A DNA stretch of 64,000 nt. Source: CAXRDE01 sp964229355 (GTDB lineage Bacteria; Cyanobacteriota; Sericytochromatia; UBA7694). The first letter of the stretch is position 1, and each line of letters starts with the position of its first letter. Under the pieces are notes generated by a model. It made no database searches. It was not told where the DNA came from and saw only the letters and a program-made list of their open reading frames with translations. Below, in pieces: positions 16,622 through 25,553 of the stretch. The stretch lies in assembly GCA_964229355.1 (NCBI GenBank), contig CAXRDE010000022.1, positions 1 through 64,000 of the forward strand. Reading direction: 5' to 3'. The position numbers were made by a program, and so were the translations under genes.

Positions 16622-18099
16622 GGGGTCTGGCTTTTTAACCAGGTTTCAAGCTCTGAAAAGGCAAAGGTGTTAATCCAATGGGACGCCTTTTTGAAAAATC
16701 CCGGATGGGTGTATTTGACCTCTTCCAACGTGGCTTCAATTTGCATGGGATCTAGCTCTTGCAGAATGCCTTTAAAACGCTGAATCCACGCATCGGGAGG
16801 GAAGACTTCCACAGCTTCACTTTCAGACGGTGTGGTCGGCGCGTCTGCCTGGTAGGATGGTGCCAGTTCTTGAGGCTGTATTGCAATATTGAGCAGATCA
16901 AACAGGGAAGCAAGCAAATGCTCTTTTTTAAAGGGTTTTGCAATAAAACCGTTAGCGCCTGCTCGCAGGGCTGATTGTTTGTTTTCTTCGAAAGCCATGG
17001 CGCTTAGCACAAGGATCGGAAGATTACGGGTGCTTTCTTGAGCTCTGAGTTTTCGTATGGTTGCTTCCCCGTCTAAAATGGGCATGGCCAGATCCAGCAA
17101 AACAAGATCGGGTGGGATGCGGCGAATGCTTTCTAAGGCCTCAACACCGTTGCTGGCCTCTCTGAGTTTAAAGGGGTAAGGGGCCAGAATCTGGTACAGC
17201 AATTCTCTATTGGCCTGGTGATCATCTACCACCAGGATATTGAAAGCCTTCTGCGCCAGGCCTTGAATGTCTTCTGGTGAGGTGTGTACCTCAATGGTTT
17301 GAGGAGCCTCGGTCTCTTCACAGGGAATAGAAAAGGAAAAACAAGTGCCCTTGCCTTCTTCGCTGATGACACTGAGCTCTCCACCCAAAAGCTGCACATT
17401 TTTATTGACAATGGCCAAGCCCAGTCCTGTACCTTGTTGATGGGCATCTTTCTGATTATTTGCCTGAGCGAAGGGGCGAAAAATCGTGGGCAAATCCTCT
17501 GCTGGAATTCCACAGCCTGTATCAGAGACTTGGATCCTTAAGGAATGCGGGGGATGATGAGCGAGACTCAGTTCGATATATCCGGCTTCTGTAAATTTAG
17601 CGGCGTTTGCGACAAGATTAATCAGGACTTCTTTTAAGCGGTCTGCATCGGTTTGGATGTACTGCGGAATGCTGTCTGCGGCCTTGAGTTCGATTTTGAG
17701 GGCAATGCCTCGCTCAGCTAAACTCTCTTGAAACATACTGCGAAGTTCCGCAAGCAGATGCTGCAGTTCAAGGGGGGCCAGTTCAATTTGGTTTAAGCTG
17801 GCGTCAAGTTTCGCAAAATGGAGCACTTTATTGATCAGATTGAGCAGGTGACGGCTGTTGCTCGAAATGGCCTCTAAGCGTTCACGCTGTTGAGGGCTTG
17901 TAATTTCTGCGGTCAGCAAGTCTGTAAATCCCAAAATAATGTTTAAAGGGGTGCGGATCTCGTGGGACAGATGGGCTAAAAAATGGGTGCTGTTTTGAAC
18001 GGCCTGGGTTTTGTCTGCTTCTGTTTTTTGGAGTGCCGTTTTTAGGGTGTCCAGTTGAGCTTGCAGTTCAGACAGACGCGTATCGTTGTCGTTTAACAT
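16618..18099 (-). CDS. Soluble hybrid histidine kinase (coiled coil - HisKA - HATPase - REC)
   Basis: The 493-residue protein has no membrane segment. A short coiled coil (about 8-35) leads into HisKA with His46 in AHLSHEIRTPLN, a HATPase domain (NLVANAAKF, DTGCGIP, GTGLGLAIV), and a receiver domain (about 285-405) whose phospho-acceptor is Asp336 in LLDLAMP. A C-terminal stretch of about 75 residues is unassigned. Receptor and output are both unclear, so it may be driven by protein contact through the coiled coil. A small acidic protein gene lies 32 bp upstream on the same strand. The stop codon shares TTAA with the membrane kinase gene on the other strand. Confidence 0.9.
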   Translation of the reverse strand: MLNDNDTRLSELQAQLDTLKTALQKTEADKTQAVQNSTHFLAHLSHEIRTPLNIILGFTDLLTAEITSPQQRERLEAISSNSRHLLNLINKVLHFAKLDASLNQIELAPLELQHLLAELRSMFQESLAERGIALKIELKAADSIPQYIQTDADRLKEVLINLVANAAKFTEAGYIELSLAHHPPHSLRIQVSDTGCGIPAEDLPTIFRPFAQANNQKDAHQQGTGLGLAIVNKNVQLLGGELSVISEEGKGTCFSFSIPCEETEAPQTIEVHTSPEDIQGLAQKAFNILVVDDHQANRELLYQILAPYPFKLREASNGVEALESIRRIPPDLVLLDLAMPILDGEATIRKLRAQESTRNLPILVLSAMAFEENKQSALRAGANGFIAKPFKKEHLLASLFDLLNIAIQPQELAPSYQADAPTTPSESEAVEVFPPDAWIQRFKGILQELDPMQIEATLEEVKYTHPGFFKKASHWINTFAFSELETWLKSQTP

Positions 18100-18131
18100 G
18101 AGCGGAGTACAGCTATGCCTTTAACTAAAAT

Positions 18132-18482
18132 TTAGAAGTCATCGTCATCGTCAATATCAACAATTGAAAAGGCGTCAGTTTCTTCGGGTGAAAACGCTTC
18201 ATCATCTAACAGTGCATCCTCAGGGTCTGGAGAAAGCACCTGGGGCATATGGGGCATCTCTAAAGGAGCTGTGCCTGGGCGTTGTTTCAGGCTATTGAGC
18301 GGTGAGGCCGACTCTCGCTGTGCCTCTGCCGGGGTGTTACGATAATCTGCAAATTCCTGCTCCAGGAGCGCAAGGCGGTTTTGAAAACGATCTGTGAGAC
18401 TGACGAGCATATTGCGAAAATCTAACAGCGCGTGTAAAAGCTCCTCAACTTGCTCATCACTCATTCCTTTTGTTTCGGCCAT
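18132..18482 (-). CDS. Small acidic coiled-coil protein of unknown function
   Basis: The 116-residue protein has a predicted helical N-terminal half (SDEQVEELLHALLDFRNMLVSLTDRFQNRLALLEQEF contains heptad-like leucines; positions about 8-47), a Pro-rich middle and a very acidic end (DIDDDDDF). AAAGGA lies 6 nt before the ATG, and TATAAT on the minus strand (about 18530) could be its -10. It is probably co-transcribed with the soluble hybrid kinase downstream, and both have short coiled coils, so a partner role is possible. I do not recognise a family. Confidence 0.6.
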   Translation of the reverse strand: MAETKGMSDEQVEELLHALLDFRNMLVSLTDRFQNRLALLEQEFADYRNTPAEAQRESASPLNSLKQRPGTAPLEMPHMPQVLSPDPEDALLDDEAFSPEETDAFSIVDIDDDDDF

Positions 18483-18568
18483 TGTAGATCCTTTGAGATT
18501 GTGGATTGCTAAGCATTCAGTGTCTATTATACACCGCTTGCTTTGGATCCGCAGATGACTTTTCTGAA

Positions 18569-18604
18569 CAAAAAGCGACCGTTCTCTTCAGAAAGCGGTC
18601 GCTT
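18569..18604 (-). terminator. Rho-independent terminator of recA
   Basis: On the minus strand AAGCGACCG pairs with CGGTCGCTT around a 14-nt loop and is followed by TTTTTG. It lies about 22 bp after the recA stop codon. Confidence 0.85.
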
Positions 18605-18626
18605 GTAGGTGTCATCAATGAGAGAT

Positions 18627-19709
18627 TTAGATTTTGGCCAACTCTTTGGGTGCATCATCTTCTTCAAAGACTTCAGCAATCGGCAAGTCTCCAAATTTGC
18701 GTTGCGGGAGATTATAGTGTGCACGGACTTTGTTTTCAATCTCACGACAAATGGCTACATTTTCCTTTAGGAAGGTGCGGGCTTTATCGCGACCCTGTCC
18801 GATTTTTTCATCGTTGTAGGCGTACCAGGAACCGCTTTTTTGCACGATATCTACTGACTCTGCCAGGTCCAGAATACAACCCTCTTTCGAAATGCCTTCG
18901 CCAAAGATCATATCTACCGCGGTGGTTTTAAAGGGCGGAGCCACTTTGTTTTTCACCACTTTGATTTTGACGGCGTTACCCACCATTTCGCCTTCTTTTT
19001 TCATGGTTTCAGCGCGGCGAACCTCTAAGCGAACCGATGAATAAAAGCGCAGTGCACGACCCCCTGGGGTGGTTTCTGGGTTTCCAAACATGACCCCAAC
19101 TTTCTCACGCAGCTGGTTGACGAAAATAGCGACCGTGTTGGAGCGGGCTACCACCGGTGTTAATTTTCTGAGGGCCTGAGACATGAGACGGGCTTGAAGA
19201 CCCACGTGGGTATCTCCCATTTCACCTTCAATTTCGTTTTTGGTCACCAGTGCGGCGACCGAGTCTAAAACCACAATGTCTACGGCACCACTGCGGATCA
19301 ATTGCTCCATAATTTCGAGAGCTTCTTCTCCGGTATTGGGCTGAGCGACCAGGAGTGACTCAATATCTACGCCAATGGCTTTGGCGTACTCAGGATCGAG
19401 GGCGTGTTCCACGTCAATAAAAGCGGCGACCCCCCCTTGTTTTTGGGCTTCTGCCACTGCGTGTAGGGTAATGGTGGTTTTACCCCCTGATTCTACCCCG
19501 AAGATTTCCACAACCCGACCCCGAGGGAGGCCACCCACGCCAAGGGCCACGTCCAGGCTTAAAGCGCCTGTGGGAATAGCGTCAACACGGGTATTGGGTT
19601 TATCACCCAGGCGCATAATAGCGCCTTTGCCAAAATTCTTTTCAATGGCACTCACGGCAAGTTCTAAAGCTTTGCGTTTTTCTTCAGGTACAAAAGACAT
19701 ATCAGACAT
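18627..19709 (-). CDS. recA: RecA recombinase
   Basis: This is the strand-exchange ATPase of homologous recombination and activator of the SOS response. The 360-residue length and the core stretches ALELAVSAIEKNFGKGAIMRLG, FIDVEHALDPEYAKAIGVD, FVNQLREKVGVMFGNPETTPGG and KNKVAPPFK are diagnostic. Walker B is VDIVVLDSVAAL. The Walker A motif is unusual: FGVESGGKTT where nearly all RecA proteins have GPESSGKTT. It still fits GxxxxGKT, so activity is likely. The C-terminus ends in an acidic tail (EVFEEDDAPKELAKI). An extended -10 promoter lies upstream and a terminator downstream. I saw no clear LexA operator. Confidence 0.97.
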   Translation of the reverse strand: MSDMSFVPEEKRKALELAVSAIEKNFGKGAIMRLGDKPNTRVDAIPTGALSLDVALGVGGLPRGRVVEIFGVESGGKTTITLHAVAEAQKQGGVAAFIDVEHALDPEYAKAIGVDIESLLVAQPNTGEEALEIMEQLIRSGAVDIVVLDSVAALVTKNEIEGEMGDTHVGLQARLMSQALRKLTPVVARSNTVAIFVNQLREKVGVMFGNPETTPGGRALRFYSSVRLEVRRAETMKKEGEMVGNAVKIKVVKNKVAPPFKTTAVDMIFGEGISKEGCILDLAESVDIVQKSGSWYAYNDEKIGQGRDKARTFLKENVAICREIENKVRAHYNLPQRKFGDLPIAEVFEEDDAPKELAKI

Positions 19710-19815
19710 CTTGTATTCTTCCTTTGTTTGTTTTACAGTGGCATTGTAGACACAATGCGCGAAAAGGGTCTATGAACGCTCTGTGTACACCCTTTATTTA
19801 AAGTGAATATACAGA

Positions 19816-19824
19816 ATTATACCA
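19816..19824 (-). promoter_or_regulatory. Candidate extended -10 promoter of recA
   Basis: Read on the minus strand the bases are TGGTATAAT, a consensus extended -10. The distance to the recA ATG (19709) implies a leader of about 100 nt. The gap 19710-19940 holds this and a divergent promoter for the kinase gene; I see no other feature in it. Confidence 0.55.
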
Positions 19825-19899
19825 TATGTATTTATATGTATAATGCTTCTCCTTGAAAAACTTCGAAAAACTTTTCGCCCGTGCAGGGCTTCTGGCCTG

Positions 19900-19908
19900 T
19901 GTTATACT
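19900..19908 (+). promoter_or_regulatory. Candidate extended -10 promoter of the zinc-ribbon kinase gene
   Basis: TGTTATACT lies 32 bp before the ATG of the kinase gene. A second TATAAT occurs at 19912-19917 but is close to the start codon. No good -35 is seen. Confidence 0.5.
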
Positions 19909-19940
19909 CCGTATAATGGAGTGATAACCTGATACAGAGC

Positions 19941-21389
19941 ATGTTAGAAGTTTCAAATCGAGAAGCAAGAGAATTGGTGTGTGGCAGCTGTGGCTTCGTC
20001 AATATGATTGGCGAAAAGTACTGTAGTGAGTGTGGCGCGCCGCTCAATCTTGAAAATGCACCTCAGCAGGATTCCGGTGATACCGTTGAATTGCCTGAAC
20101 TGACTCCTGATCCTGTGCCCCGGCGAGTGGTTACTTCTGTTCCCATTCCCCCTCCTCCGCCTTCTGAGCCCGAAGAAGCGCCTGTTGCCGAAGGCGAATC
20201 GGCCAAAGCGGGTGAAAAAAAATGGTTTAACTGCCGTTATTGTGGCAGTAAGAACGCCCAGGGGACACGCTACTGTTTTGAATGTGGTGCGCCCATGGTT
20301 TCTCATACCCATCCCAACCGCAGTGTGCAAAAGACAAAATCCGCCGTGCGCTCTCAACAGAGTTACCGTCCCCAGGAAGAAGAAACCGAAGGACCGGCTC
20401 CTTTACCGCCAAATACTGTGCTGCAAGGCCGTTACCAAATCACCAAACGCATTGGTCAAGGCGGAATGGGGGCCATCTATCTGGCCGATGACCTACGTTT
20501 TTCTCAGCGGGTGGCTGTGGTGAAAGAAATGCTGGACCACTTTACCGATCCCGATCAGCGGCGAACCGCCACGGCCAGCTTTGACCGAGAAGCTGAAATG
20601 CTGGCGAACTTAAGCCATCCGGGTATTCCTGAAGTGTATGACCGGTTTACGGAGGGCAATCGCCATTATTTGGTGATGGAATATGTAGACGGTGGCGATC
20701 TTGAGCAGCGTATGATGCAGCAAGATAACGCCCCCTTCGAAGAGCAAGATGTACTGAACTGGGCCATTCAGATCTGTGATATTTTGCACTACCTTCACAG
20801 CCATAATCCCCCGATAGTTTACCGCGATATGAAGCCCGCTAACTTGATTTTGAATAGTGCGGGTAAAATCTATGTGGTGGATTTTGGCATTGCCAGGCAT
20901 TTTAATCCCACCAAAAAAGGGACCATGATTGGTACGCAGGGGTATGCACCCGCGGAGCAGTACCGCGGCCAAGTAGAGCCCCGCTCAGATATTTATGCTT
21001 TAGCCGCCACCATGCATCATCTTTTAACGGGACGTGATCCCCAGGCCGAAGCCCCGTTTACTTTCCCCAGTGTGCGGGAGTTAAACCCCCAGGTTTCTTC
21101 GCAAGTGGATAAAATCATTACCCGTTGCCTGAGCATGGAAGCGGATGGACGTTATCGAGACGCCGTGGAATTGAGTAGCGTTTTACAGCGAGCCTGTCAG
21201 AATCCGCCGACAGGATCGGGACCGATCCACATGAACACAGTCCCTTTGAATGACAAAGGGATTTCTACAGCCCTGATTAAACTTGGCCTGTCGCAAAAGC
21301 TATTCTCGGTGGAGTGGTTGGTGCGGGTAAATATTGTTTTGCTAATGCTGATTATTGTTTTGCTTATCATTCTTGTGGTTAGAAATTAG
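19941..21389 (+). CDS. Ser/Thr protein kinase with two N-terminal zinc ribbons and a C-terminal membrane anchor
   Basis: Two zinc ribbons open the protein: Cys14/17/28/31 (CGSC...CSEC) and Cys98/101/112/115 (CRYC...CFEC). A PknB-type kinase domain follows (about 165-425): glycine loop IGQGGMG, Lys195 in VAVVKE, YRDMKPANL with Asp296, DFG at 314-316, and GTQGYAPAEQY in the activation segment. All catalytic residues are present, so it should be active. The last 20 residues are a membrane helix, so the kinase is tail-anchored with its domains in the cytoplasm. The next gene, 14 bp on, encodes a pseudokinase-PP2C fusion, the likely counteracting phosphatase. The 482-residue protein resembles kinases common in Cyanobacteria and relatives. 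Confidence 0.92.
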   Translation: MLEVSNREARELVCGSCGFVNMIGEKYCSECGAPLNLENAPQQDSGDTVELPELTPDPVPRRVVTSVPIPPPPPSEPEEAPVAEGESAKAGEKKWFNCRYCGSKNAQGTRYCFECGAPMVSHTHPNRSVQKTKSAVRSQQSYRPQEEETEGPAPLPPNTVLQGRYQITKRIGQGGMGAIYLADDLRFSQRVAVVKEMLDHFTDPDQRRTATASFDREAEMLANLSHPGIPEVYDRFTEGNRHYLVMEYVDGGDLEQRMMQQDNAPFEEQDVLNWAIQICDILHYLHSHNPPIVYRDMKPANLILNSAGKIYVVDFGIARHFNPTKKGTMIGTQGYAPAEQYRGQVEPRSDIYALAATMHHLLTGRDPQAEAPFTFPSVRELNPQVSSQVDKIITRCLSMEADGRYRDAVELSSVLQRACQNPPTGSGPIHMNTVPLNDKGISTALIKLGLSQKLFSVEWLVRVNIVLLMLIIVLLIILVVRN

Positions 21390-21403
21390 AAAAGGACAAG
21401 CCT

Positions 21404-23047
21404 GTGAATAGTTCCGGAAATTTAAATACGCCGTCTACCGTGCCTGAGGCCCCTCTGGAAGAAGGTTATTTTCTGAGAAGCCGCTATCGTATCGATGCTT
21501 TTTTAGAAGTGAAGTCCGGTGCTAATCTCTATCGCGCCATTGATGAAGTCACCCATCTCACGGTCATTGTCAAAGAGAAAAACCGTCCCCAAAGCCGGGC
21601 TCACCTGTCGCAAAAAGCCTTGCGTAACCCCTGGTATGACGAGTTTACAATTTTGCGTTCCATTTCGTATCCTACCGTGGTTAAAGCGGTAGATATGTTT
21701 GAGGAGAATGAGCGTTATTACCTGATTATTGAGCAGCTAGAAGGTCGAGATCTCGGTTTCTTTTTGACCCGTGAGAAGGTGTCCGTTCACCAATCCTGTG
21801 ACTGGATGATTCAGTTGTGTCAGTCTTTGAGCCAGCTGCATCGCCGTAAAATTGCTCACCTGGATCTCAATCCCCGCTGTATTGTGGTGACCCACGATTT
21901 ACAGCGCGTTCGCTTGACTGGATTTACCCGTGCCCTGCAGTTACCGATTATGTTTCCGGTGCAAAATGATACGCCTGGCTATGCAGCGCCTGAATTGGAG
22001 CTGCAGGAGGCCCACACCATTGATGAACGGGCCGATATATTTTCACTGGGGGCGATTTGGCATCAGTTGGTGACGGGCTGCAACCCCTTAAAGCATCGAC
22101 GAGACGCTGATGGGTTGTTGATTTTTCCTGAGGTCACCTACTATGTGCCCGATATTAACCCGCAAATTAACAGCATTATTATGAAAATGCTGGAGCCTGA
22201 ACCCCGTTATCGCTACCAAAGTATTGATGAGGCCAAACGGGCCATTTTAAGCTTGTTTCACAGTACGCCTTTTTATGCCAGCTTTATTACCGATGTGGGC
22301 GTGGTGCGCGAGGCCAACGAAGACAGCTATTTTGTGCAGGACTGGCATTATGTGAGCCAAACCCGTCAGCTGAGCCACGGGATTTTTATTGTGGCGGATG
22401 GTATGGGCGGAGCCCAGGCGGGTGAGTATGCTAGTGCCATGGCCACCCGTGAGGTGTCAAATATTGTCAACGAAAGTTTTGAGCAACTCAAACGCAACCC
22501 TGAACAAGAGTTAAACCTGCTTGATATTTTAGAAGAAGGCATTAAACAGGCCAACCGCAGCATTTATGAGGCGGCGCGTCGCAACCCGGAGTTACAGGGC
22601 ATGGGAACCACGGTGACCGCTGCGGTGGTATATCGCGGTGTGGTGTATATTGGCCATGTGGGCGATAGCCGGGCTTATTTGTTATCTACCGACGAAATCC
22701 AAAAGATTACCCGGGATCACTCCCTGGTGGGGCGTTTGCTTGAGATTGGTCAAATTACCGAAGAAGAGGCTGCAGTGCACCCGCAGCGGAACTTAATTTA
22801 CCGTTCTTTGGGGGCTTACCCGAACGTGGAAGTAGACCTTTATGAGCGTCCTTTTGTGCCAGGCACCAGTTTACTGTTGTGCTCTGATGGTCTGGTGGAG
22901 CACGTTAAAGATCATGAAATTCATGAGGCAGTGCTGCAATCGGGAGACAAATGGCGAGCTTGTAATAAGCTGGTGAACACGGCCAATATTCGAGGCGGGG
23001 ACGACAACACCACGATCATTTTGGTGTATATGGACGATCTCAGATAG
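21404..23047 (+). CDS. Pseudokinase fused to a PP2C-type Ser/Thr phosphatase
   Basis: Residues about 25-285 have a protein-kinase fold but lack key residues: no glycine loop (FLEVKSGANLY at 33-43), HRDLKxxN replaced by HLDLNPRCI (152-160), and DFG replaced by TGF (172-174). The PP2C domain (about 290-547) is complete: REANEDSYF, IVADGMGGAQAG (Asp332), MGTTVTA, GHVGDSRAYL, LLCSDGLVEH and GGDDNTTII, giving the Mn2+/Mg2+ site. The enzyme should dephosphorylate Ser/Thr, with the pseudokinase part as a targeting or regulatory module. It starts with GTG 14 bp after the active kinase gene and ends at a bidirectional terminator. The two genes form an operon. Confidence 0.9.
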   Translation: MNSSGNLNTPSTVPEAPLEEGYFLRSRYRIDAFLEVKSGANLYRAIDEVTHLTVIVKEKNRPQSRAHLSQKALRNPWYDEFTILRSISYPTVVKAVDMFEENERYYLIIEQLEGRDLGFFLTREKVSVHQSCDWMIQLCQSLSQLHRRKIAHLDLNPRCIVVTHDLQRVRLTGFTRALQLPIMFPVQNDTPGYAAPELELQEAHTIDERADIFSLGAIWHQLVTGCNPLKHRRDADGLLIFPEVTYYVPDINPQINSIIMKMLEPEPRYRYQSIDEAKRAILSLFHSTPFYASFITDVGVVREANEDSYFVQDWHYVSQTRQLSHGIFIVADGMGGAQAGEYASAMATREVSNIVNESFEQLKRNPEQELNLLDILEEGIKQANRSIYEAARRNPELQGMGTTVTAAVVYRGVVYIGHVGDSRAYLLSTDEIQKITRDHSLVGRLLEIGQITEEEAAVHPQRNLIYRSLGAYPNVEVDLYERPFVPGTSLLLCSDGLVEHVKDHEIHEAVLQSGDKWRACNKLVNTANIRGGDDNTTIILVYMDDLR

Positions 23048-23082
23048 GTATTGTGTTTGGGAGCGAACAGGGTTTCAAAGAG

Positions 23083-23116
23083 AAAAGCCCGCTTTTTAAA
23101 AAAGCGGGCTTTTTTT
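23083..23116. terminator. Bidirectional terminator between the PP2C gene and the tRNA cluster
   Basis: Arms AAAGCCCGCTTTTT and AAAAAGCGGGCTTT form a long stem. A T run follows on the plus strand and TTTTC on the minus strand, so it can end both the kinase/PP2C operon and the tRNA transcript. Confidence 0.85.
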
Positions 23117-23121
23117 AGAGG

Positions 23122-23195
23122 GGTGAATGACGGGAGTCGAACCCGCGAATGTCGGAACCACAATCCGATGTCTTAACCACTTGACTACACTCACC
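23122..23195 (-). tRNA. tRNA-His (GTG)
   Basis: The cloverleaf folds from GTGAGTG paired with CATTCAC, anticodon arm TCGGA-TTGTGGT-TCCGA with anticodon GTG, and T loop GGTTCGACTCC. The extra 5' G (-1) at 23195 faces C73 at 23122, the histidine identity pair. The 3' CCA is not encoded. Confidence 0.95.
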
Positions 23196-23204
23196 ATGAT
23201 CAGA

Positions 23205-23277
23205 CGCGCCTGGCAGGAGTCGAACCTGCGACCAACGGTTTAGAAGACCGATGCTCTATCCACTGAGCTACAGGCGC
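23205..23277 (-). tRNA. tRNA-Arg (TCT)
   Basis: Acceptor arms GCGCCTG and CAGGCGC, anticodon loop CTTCTAA with anticodon TCT, T loop GGTTCGACTCC and discriminator G. CCA is not encoded. It lies 9 bp upstream of tRNA-His on the same transcript. Confidence 0.95.
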
Positions 23278-23308
23278 TTGTTCATAAACTCCATTGGAGC
23301 TTGTCTAA

Positions 23309-23381
23309 AGCGGGAGACGAGACTCGAACTCGCGACATTCTGCTTGGAAGGCAGATGCTCTACCAACTGAGCTACTCCCGC
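23309..23381 (-). tRNA. tRNA-Gly (TCC)
   Basis: Acceptor arms GCGGGAG and CTCCCGC, anticodon arm CTGCCTTCCAAGCAG with anticodon TCC, discriminator T as usual for glycine. CCA is not encoded. It is the first tRNA of the three-gene transcript. Confidence 0.95.
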
Positions 23382-23396
23382 ATTTAAGTGATAGCT

Positions 23397-23405
23397 AGTA
23401 TACCA
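23397..23405 (-). promoter_or_regulatory. Candidate extended -10 promoter of the tRNA operon
   Basis: On the minus strand the bases read TGGTATACT, ending 15 nt before the 5' end of tRNA-Gly, a good fit for initiation a few bases upstream of the tRNA. Confidence 0.6.
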
Positions 23406-23519
23406 TAACCCTTTGGGTTGGCTACAAGATGACCGCGAGAAGTTCGCTAAAATTTTTTTTGCCCCATGTGATTTACGCCCATGTTAAAATTTATAAGCCG
23501 TGCGAGAAAGGACTTTTTT

Positions 23520-25553
23520 ATGCCCCATTCTGAAATGCGTCAGGCGCTCCTACATGAGCAGTCTGACTGCCGGGTGAAAGCCCTGAAACAAATGACAGAA
23601 CATCATCTGACGGTGTTTCAGGATCTTGTTGCAGAAAACCTATCTCACGCTGATGAAAGCGTACAAGCGGCAGCTGCTTTTGCCCTGCGACATAAGGTTT
23701 TTCCTGAGATAGCACCCCGGTTGGTAGCGGCTTTAGATGTGCCCGCTACAGCGGTTAAGGTTGCGGCCATTTTCACCCTCGGCGAATGGCAGTGTACCGA
23801 TGCCGTTTCTGCCCTGGCTTCTCTCCTGCAATCAGAAAACCCGGTGTTGAGAAGCCGTACCGCGGAAGCCTTGCGAAAGATTGCTTCACCCACAGCCATC
23901 GTCCCCTTGTATGAGGCATTAGAGCAAGAAGAAAACCTAAAAGTTGCCTTGCGTTTGGCTGAAGCTTTGTTGTCTTTGGGAGATGAACGCGTTATACCCG
24001 TGCTAAGTGCGGCTCTGGCCTATGAAGACGACGAGATTCGTCATCGTGCGGTAGAAATTTTGGTGTCCTATCCCCATGCTGATTCCGTGCCGATTTTAAT
24101 GGAGTGCTTAAAAGAAGAGGAGCAGGCCACACGGGCCGCAGCGGTCTATGTCCTGGGTAAGGTAGGGTATCTGGATCTACCGTCTTTACATGGGGGGCTT
24201 TCTGATACAGTCCGCGCGGTGCGCTCAGGCGTTGCTAAAGCTCTGGGTGAATTGGGTTCTCTGGCAGCTGAGGCATGGCCTGAACTTGTACTTTGTCTGT
24301 CTGATGAGGATCACCGGGTGCGTACCCGAGCCGCTCAGGCTCTGGGAAAACTGGGGGCAGCGGAGGCGATTCCAGATCTGGTGCTTTGCCTGTCCCAGGA
24401 CGGTTCTCGCCGTGCCCGTTGGCGTGCGGCTGAAGCGCTGCGGACCTTGGATGCACAATCGGCGGTTCCCACGTTTCTGGGCGCGTTAGCAGATGCCTAT
24501 AGCTCGGTGCGCTTAGAGGCCATTCGAGGCCTGGCGGAATGGAAGGTGACTGAAGCCGTACCGGCCATTGCAGACGCTTTAAACGACGAGCGCCGCCGGA
24601 TTCGTTGTGCCGCAGCCAAGGCCCTGGGAGATATTGGTGACTACCGAGCCCTGGCTCCTTTGCGAGATACCCTCTGGCAAGATCCTGAAGAAAGCGTGCG
24701 CTTGCTTTGTACCCGTGCTTTGGGGCAGCTGCGTCAAAACTTAAAAGAAACCGCTGAAGCCCTTTTACAGCTCGAAGAGCAGGCGACTTTAGCACTGACC
24801 GATGTTTTGCAAGATGTCAGTGCTCGAGTGCGTTCAGAGGCTGTAACAGAAATTGTTGCTGCACAGTCGGACCTGGCCGTGGATGCCTTATTGCAGTTGA
24901 TTGCAGATGATAGCACCGTGCTACGTGCAGAAGCTGCGGGTGCCCTGGGACAGTTGGGGGGAGATCGGGCTTTAAACGGTTTATTAGAACTTCTTGAGGA
25001 TGCAGACAGCCAGGTACGTCATGCTGCTGTACAGGGCTTATTGAATGGGGTGGCCTTGAGTCCCACGCTTCCCCGCCATCTGGTCGAGACTTTACTTGCC
25101 TTCTTACAGAGTGACCGCCCCCGTTTGCGAAACACCGCGGCTTTAATTTTAGGACAACTGGGTCCTGAGATTGTGGCTGACTTATTGCCCCTTTTGACCC
25201 ATGAAAACGCGCGTTTGCGAGCAAGTGTTATTTATGTCCTCGGGGATGTGGGCGATGGTCGAGCTTTAACCCCCATTGCCCAGGCGTTGCAAGACCCCGT
25301 CTCTCGGGTTAGAACCGCTGCTGCTGAGGCCATGGAAAAGCTCGTTCATGAAGCCATTCAGCCGCTCATTGCCGGTGTCAGCCACGCTGACCGGCAGGTT
25401 AAGCTGTATGCCATTCAGGCGATGGGGCGTATTTTACATCAGGTCAAACCGGTATTAACCTCAAGTGTTGAGGTGGAAGCAGATGAAGAGATGCGCCAGC
25501 AGGCGCACAAGGCCCTGGAAGGCACTAATGAAAATATAGAGTTGGTATTATGA
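23520..25553 (+). CDS. HEAT-repeat (PBS-lyase-type) scaffold protein
   Basis: Almost all of its 677 residues are about 30-residue helical repeats of the HEAT/PBS-lyase type, with recurring phrases such as VRSGVAKALGELG, VRTRAAQALGKLGAAEAIPDL and IRCAAAKALGDIG. I count roughly 20 repeats. Such solenoids bind partner proteins; some relatives (CpcE/F, IaiH) act on phycobilins, but no bilin-linked gene is seen here. There is no signal peptide or membrane segment. AAAGGA lies upstream of ATG 23520, the chosen start; an in-frame ATG at 23481 lacks one. The stop overlaps the start of the next gene (ATGA), so it is co-translated with a zinc-ribbon M48-like protein, the likeliest partner. Confidence 0.85.
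   Translation: MPHSEMRQALLHEQSDCRVKALKQMTEHHLTVFQDLVAENLSHADESVQAAAAFALRHKVFPEIAPRLVAALDVPATAVKVAAIFTLGEWQCTDAVSALASLLQSENPVLRSRTAEALRKIASPTAIVPLYEALEQEENLKVALRLAEALLSLGDERVIPVLSAALAYEDDEIRHRAVEILVSYPHADSVPILMECLKEEEQATRAAAVYVLGKVGYLDLPSLHGGLSDTVRAVRSGVAKALGELGSLAAEAWPELVLCLSDEDHRVRTRAAQALGKLGAAEAIPDLVLCLSQDGSRRARWRAAEALRTLDAQSAVPTFLGALADAYSSVRLEAIRGLAEWKVTEAVPAIADALNDERRRIRCAAAKALGDIGDYRALAPLRDTLWQDPEESVRLLCTRALGQLRQNLKETAEALLQLEEQATLALTDVLQDVSARVRSEAVTEIVAAQSDLAVDALLQLIADDSTVLRAEAAGALGQLGGDRALNGLLELLEDADSQVRHAAVQGLLNGVALSPTLPRHLVETLLAFLQSDRPRLRNTAALILGQLGPEIVADLLPLLTHENARLRASVIYVLGDVGDGRALTPIAQALQDPVSRVRTAAAEAMEKLVHEAIQPLIAGVSHADRQVKLYAIQAMGRILHQVKPVLTSSVEVEADEEMRQQAHKALEGTNENIELVL

Noticed and set aside
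19710..19940. LexA operator upstream of recA
   Set aside because: GAACGCTCTGTGTAC is a partial resemblance only; no clear palindromic SOS box was found.
24235..24795. 186-codon open frame antisense to the HEAT-repeat gene
   Set aside because: It mirrors the repetitive coding sequence and has no motif or start signal.
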